Assembly: GCA_016195985.1 (NCBI GenBank)
Contig: JACPYP010000019.1
Coordinates: 1 to 64,000, forward strand
Length of the DNA: 64,000 nucleotides
Reading direction: 5' to 3'
Source of the DNA: Acidobacteriota bacterium
GTDB taxonomy: Bacteria; Acidobacteriota; Holophagae; Holophagales; Holophagaceae
In this document: positions 62,213 through 64,000 of the stretch, piece after piece
How the letters are laid out: the number at the start of each line of letters is the position of its first letter
Numbering within the stretch: the stretch's first letter is position 1
Position numbers and translations under genes: made by a program
Notes under the pieces: model-generated
The model's database searches: none
What the model was told of the DNA's origin: nothing
Seen by the model: the letters and a program-made list of their open reading frames with translations, nothing else

Positions 62213-64000
62213 TCAATTCCGCAGCGGCTTCCCGGTCTTCAAAATGGCTTCCATACGGGCCTGGGTCTTCTCGTAGCTGCACAGGCGGGCGAAGGCCCGC
62301 CGCTCCAATTCGAGGATCCGCTCCTCGCTGACCTCCTGCACCAGGCTCACGTCACCGCCGCAAAGGATGTTGGCCAGCTCGCCCATGATGATGGCGTCGT
62401 GTTCGCTGGCCAGGCCCTGCAACTGGAAGTCCCGCACGGCCATCCTGAGGGCCTCGCTGCCGCCCCTGCCCGGCAGGCGCAGCGTGCGCTCCTTCACGGG
62501 CTGGAAGCCCGCGGCCATCTTCAGCACCTCCTGCTTGGCCTCGTTCAGGAGGAAGGCCTTGTTCATGACGCGGCGGTCGCTGCGGCGCAGGTAGCCGTTG
62601 CGCTGGGCCTCGTCGAAGCTGGTATGCACCGTGGCCGTGCCGATGCCCTGGAAGCTGGCCTTCACCTTGGGCATGGGACCCAGCTCCCCCTTGGCGGCCA
62701 TGGCGTCTTCCATCCTCAGGAGCATTTGCAAGCAGCCGCCGCCGGCGGGAATGACGCCCACGCCCACTTCCACCAGACCGATGTAGAGCTCCGCGTGGCC
62801 CACCACCCGCTGGCAGGCCATGGACATCTCGCAGCCGCCGCCCAGGGCCAAGTTGAAGGGCGCCGCCACGGTGGGGAACGGCGCGTAGGTGAGCATGCGG
62901 CCCGCGTACTGCAGGCGACGGGCCACCTCTTCGATGAGATCGTACTGCTTGTCCTTGGCGGCGTTCAGCACCATCACCAGGTTCGCCCCGGCGCTGAAGT
63001 GCTGGCCCTGATTGCCCAGCACCAGGCCGCGGAAGCGGCCTGGAACGTGCTTCTGCACGGCGTCTTCCATGAGGCCGATGATGCCGTCATCCAGGGCGTT
63101 CATCTTGGAGCGGAAGCTCAGGCAGGCCACCTCGTCGCCGAGGTCCAGCAATTGGCAGCTGCCGTTCTCGGCGATGACCCTGCCCTTCCCTTCCTCCCGC
63201 TTGAGGATGATCACGCGCCGGTCTTCGAGGATGGCGTCGTAGGCCAGGGTCCCGGGATTCAGCTGGGCCACGGGCACGCCGTGCTCCCAGCGGTAGAAGC
63301 TGGCGAGGCCCTTGGCCAGCATCCGCTCCACGAGCGGGGGAATGGGCCGTTCCTCGAAGCGCAAGCGGGCCGCCACGCGCTCCACGCCCAGCACGTCCCA
63401 CAGCTCAAACGGGCCCAGCTCGAAGGCGAAGCCGTTGCGGATGGCGCGGTCCACGTTCAGGGGCCCGTCCGTCACCTCGCCCAGGCGGTTTACGGCGTAG
63501 ATGAGGTTCGGCGCGATGCAGCGCCAGGCCAGGCGCCCGGCCTCGGTATCGCTGGTGAGCAGGGTCCGCACCTTTTCCGCGGGATCGTCGATGCCCTTCA
63601 ATTCCTTGAGCAGGGGCCAATCCTTCTTCACCTGCGGAACGTATTCGCGGGTGGCGGGATCGATGGCCAGGAAAGTCTTCTTGCCCTTGGCGTCCTTGGG
63701 TCCCTTCTTGAAGAAGCCCTGCTTGACCTTGTTGCCGAAGAGCTTGTTGTCCAGCATCCATTGGAGGAACTCGGGGAACTTGAAGACGTCGCGCACCTCA
63801 TCGTCGGGGCACAGATCGTAGACGTTCTTGGCCGTGGCGGCCAGGATGTCCACCCCCGCCAGATCCGCGGTGCGGAAGGCGGCGCTCTTGGCTCGCGCCG
63901 CCGCATCGCCCAGCACCAGGTCCAGAACCTCGAAGGGAACCTTCTCCTCCAAGGCCAGGTGCAGCGTGGCCATGATGCCGTGGATGCCGATGCGGTTGCC
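62213..64000 (-). CDS. 3-hydroxyacyl-CoA dehydrogenase/enoyl-CoA hydratase, C-terminal part (cut by window edge)
   Basis: The last 595 codons of a FadB-type multifunctional beta-oxidation enzyme; the NAD-binding part lies outside the window. Visible are GNRIGIHGIM (3HCDH), the linker with ARLAWRCIAPNLIYAVNRLG, and an enoyl-CoA hydratase-type fold near the end: VACLSFRSKMNALDDG, GLVLGNQGQHFSAGANLV (oxyanion-hole region) and VAAPFNLALGGGCEMSMACQRVVG. Domain order (dehydrogenase then hydratase) is the reverse of E. coli FadB. The open frame has an ATG at 63973 but the sequence homology runs on through the window edge. It would degrade fatty acids. Confidence 0.88.
   Translation of the reverse strand, partial: GNRIGIHGIMATLHLALEEKVPFEVLDLVLGDAAARAKSAAFRTADLAGVDILAATAKNVYDLCPDDEVRDVFKFPEFLQWMLDNKLFGNKVKQGFFKKGPKDAKGKKTFLAIDPATREYVPQVKKDWPLLKELKGIDDPAEKVRTLLTSDTEAGRLAWRCIAPNLIYAVNRLGEVTDGPLNVDRAIRNGFAFELGPFELWDVLGVERVAARLRFEERPIPPLVERMLAKGLASFYRWEHGVPVAQLNPGTLAYDAILEDRRVIILKREEGKGRVIAENGSCQLLDLGDEVACLSFRSKMNALDDGIIGLMEDAVQKHVPGRFRGLVLGNQGQHFSAGANLVMVLNAAKDKQYDLIEEVARRLQYAGRMLTYAPFPTVAAPFNLALGGGCEMSMACQRVVGHAELYIGLVEVGVGVIPAGGGCLQMLLRMEDAMAAKGELGPMPKVKASFQGIGTATVHTSFDEAQRNGYLRRSDRRVMNKAFLLNEAKQEVLKMAAGFQPVKERTLRLPGRGGSEALRMAVRDFQLQGLASEHDAIIMGELANILCGGDVSLVQEVSEERILELERRAFARLCSYEKTQARMEAILKTGKPLRN

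Overview
This 64 kb window is a gene-dense, high-GC (roughly two thirds G+C by eye) piece of a Gram-negative chromosome. Lipid A/LPS sugar handling (waaA, an ArnD-like deformylase, an MsbA-like ABC exporter), TonB/ExbB/ExbD energisation, an Oar-like TonB-dependent receptor with an N-terminal carboxypeptidase-regulatory domain and many secreted peptidases fit the Acidobacteriota, most likely a Holophagae/Geothrix-like organism. That assignment is inference from gene style; no rRNA is present. I found no prophage, CRISPR array, insertion sequence, tRNA or rRNA. Long antisense ORFs are common because of the codon bias and were left out.

Layout. 1-8.9 kb: 5' part of a chemoreceptor gene, a large secreted C45-type acyltransferase/peptidase, an RluA pseudouridine synthase, three unrecognised genes and a diacylglycerol-kinase-family lipid kinase. 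9-13.6 kb: murC, a secreted M14 carboxypeptidase and a UbiX flavin prenyltransferase, facing a three-gene operon (DUF4388 protein, propeller-like lipoprotein, ftsX). 16.7-19.1 kb: a structured intergenic element, then ribBA (with a degenerate GTP cyclohydrolase II half), a cyclic-nucleotide-binding protein and thioredoxin. 19.1-22.4 kb: a receiver/anti-sigma-kinase fusion, waaA and a CobW-type GTPase. 22.5-29 kb: tex, a lipoprotein, signal peptidase I, an S1/P1-type nuclease and a phytase-like esterase. 29-34.2 kb, minus strand: M28 peptidase, aroB, TPR protein and a small protein, with overlapping ends.

34.2-45.8 kb: ABC exporter, VOC protein, AraC regulator, a ThiE-shikimate kinase fusion, phosphoesterase, PilZ protein, POT peptide transporter, PKD-domain protein, ArnD-like deacetylase and S9 hydrolase. 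45.8-50.4 kb: a tandem 90-bp repeat carrying terminator hairpins, then the queuosine/secretion operon tgt-yajC-secDF. 50.6-53.3 kb: tonB-exbB-exbD-exbD. 53.3-54.7 kb: a multiply frameshifted polysaccharide-lyase-like lipoprotein pseudogene and a SnoaL-like protein. 54.8-64 kb: radical SAM/DUF512 protein, the Oar-like receptor with a palindrome-rich leader, an EF-G-like GTPase with altered G3/G4 motifs, and the 3' part of a FadB-type beta-oxidation gene.

The window is mostly housekeeping and envelope biology: peptidoglycan (murC), LPS, secretion (secDF, yajC, lepB), TonB-driven uptake and peptide scavenging. The most unusual items are the ThiE-AroK fusion (with aroB six kilobases away), the RibBA with a lost zinc site, the EF-G-like GTPase without its catalytic histidine, the C45-peptidase fusion, the decayed lyase gene and several repeat families. 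None amounts to a clearly new multigene defence or mobile system.
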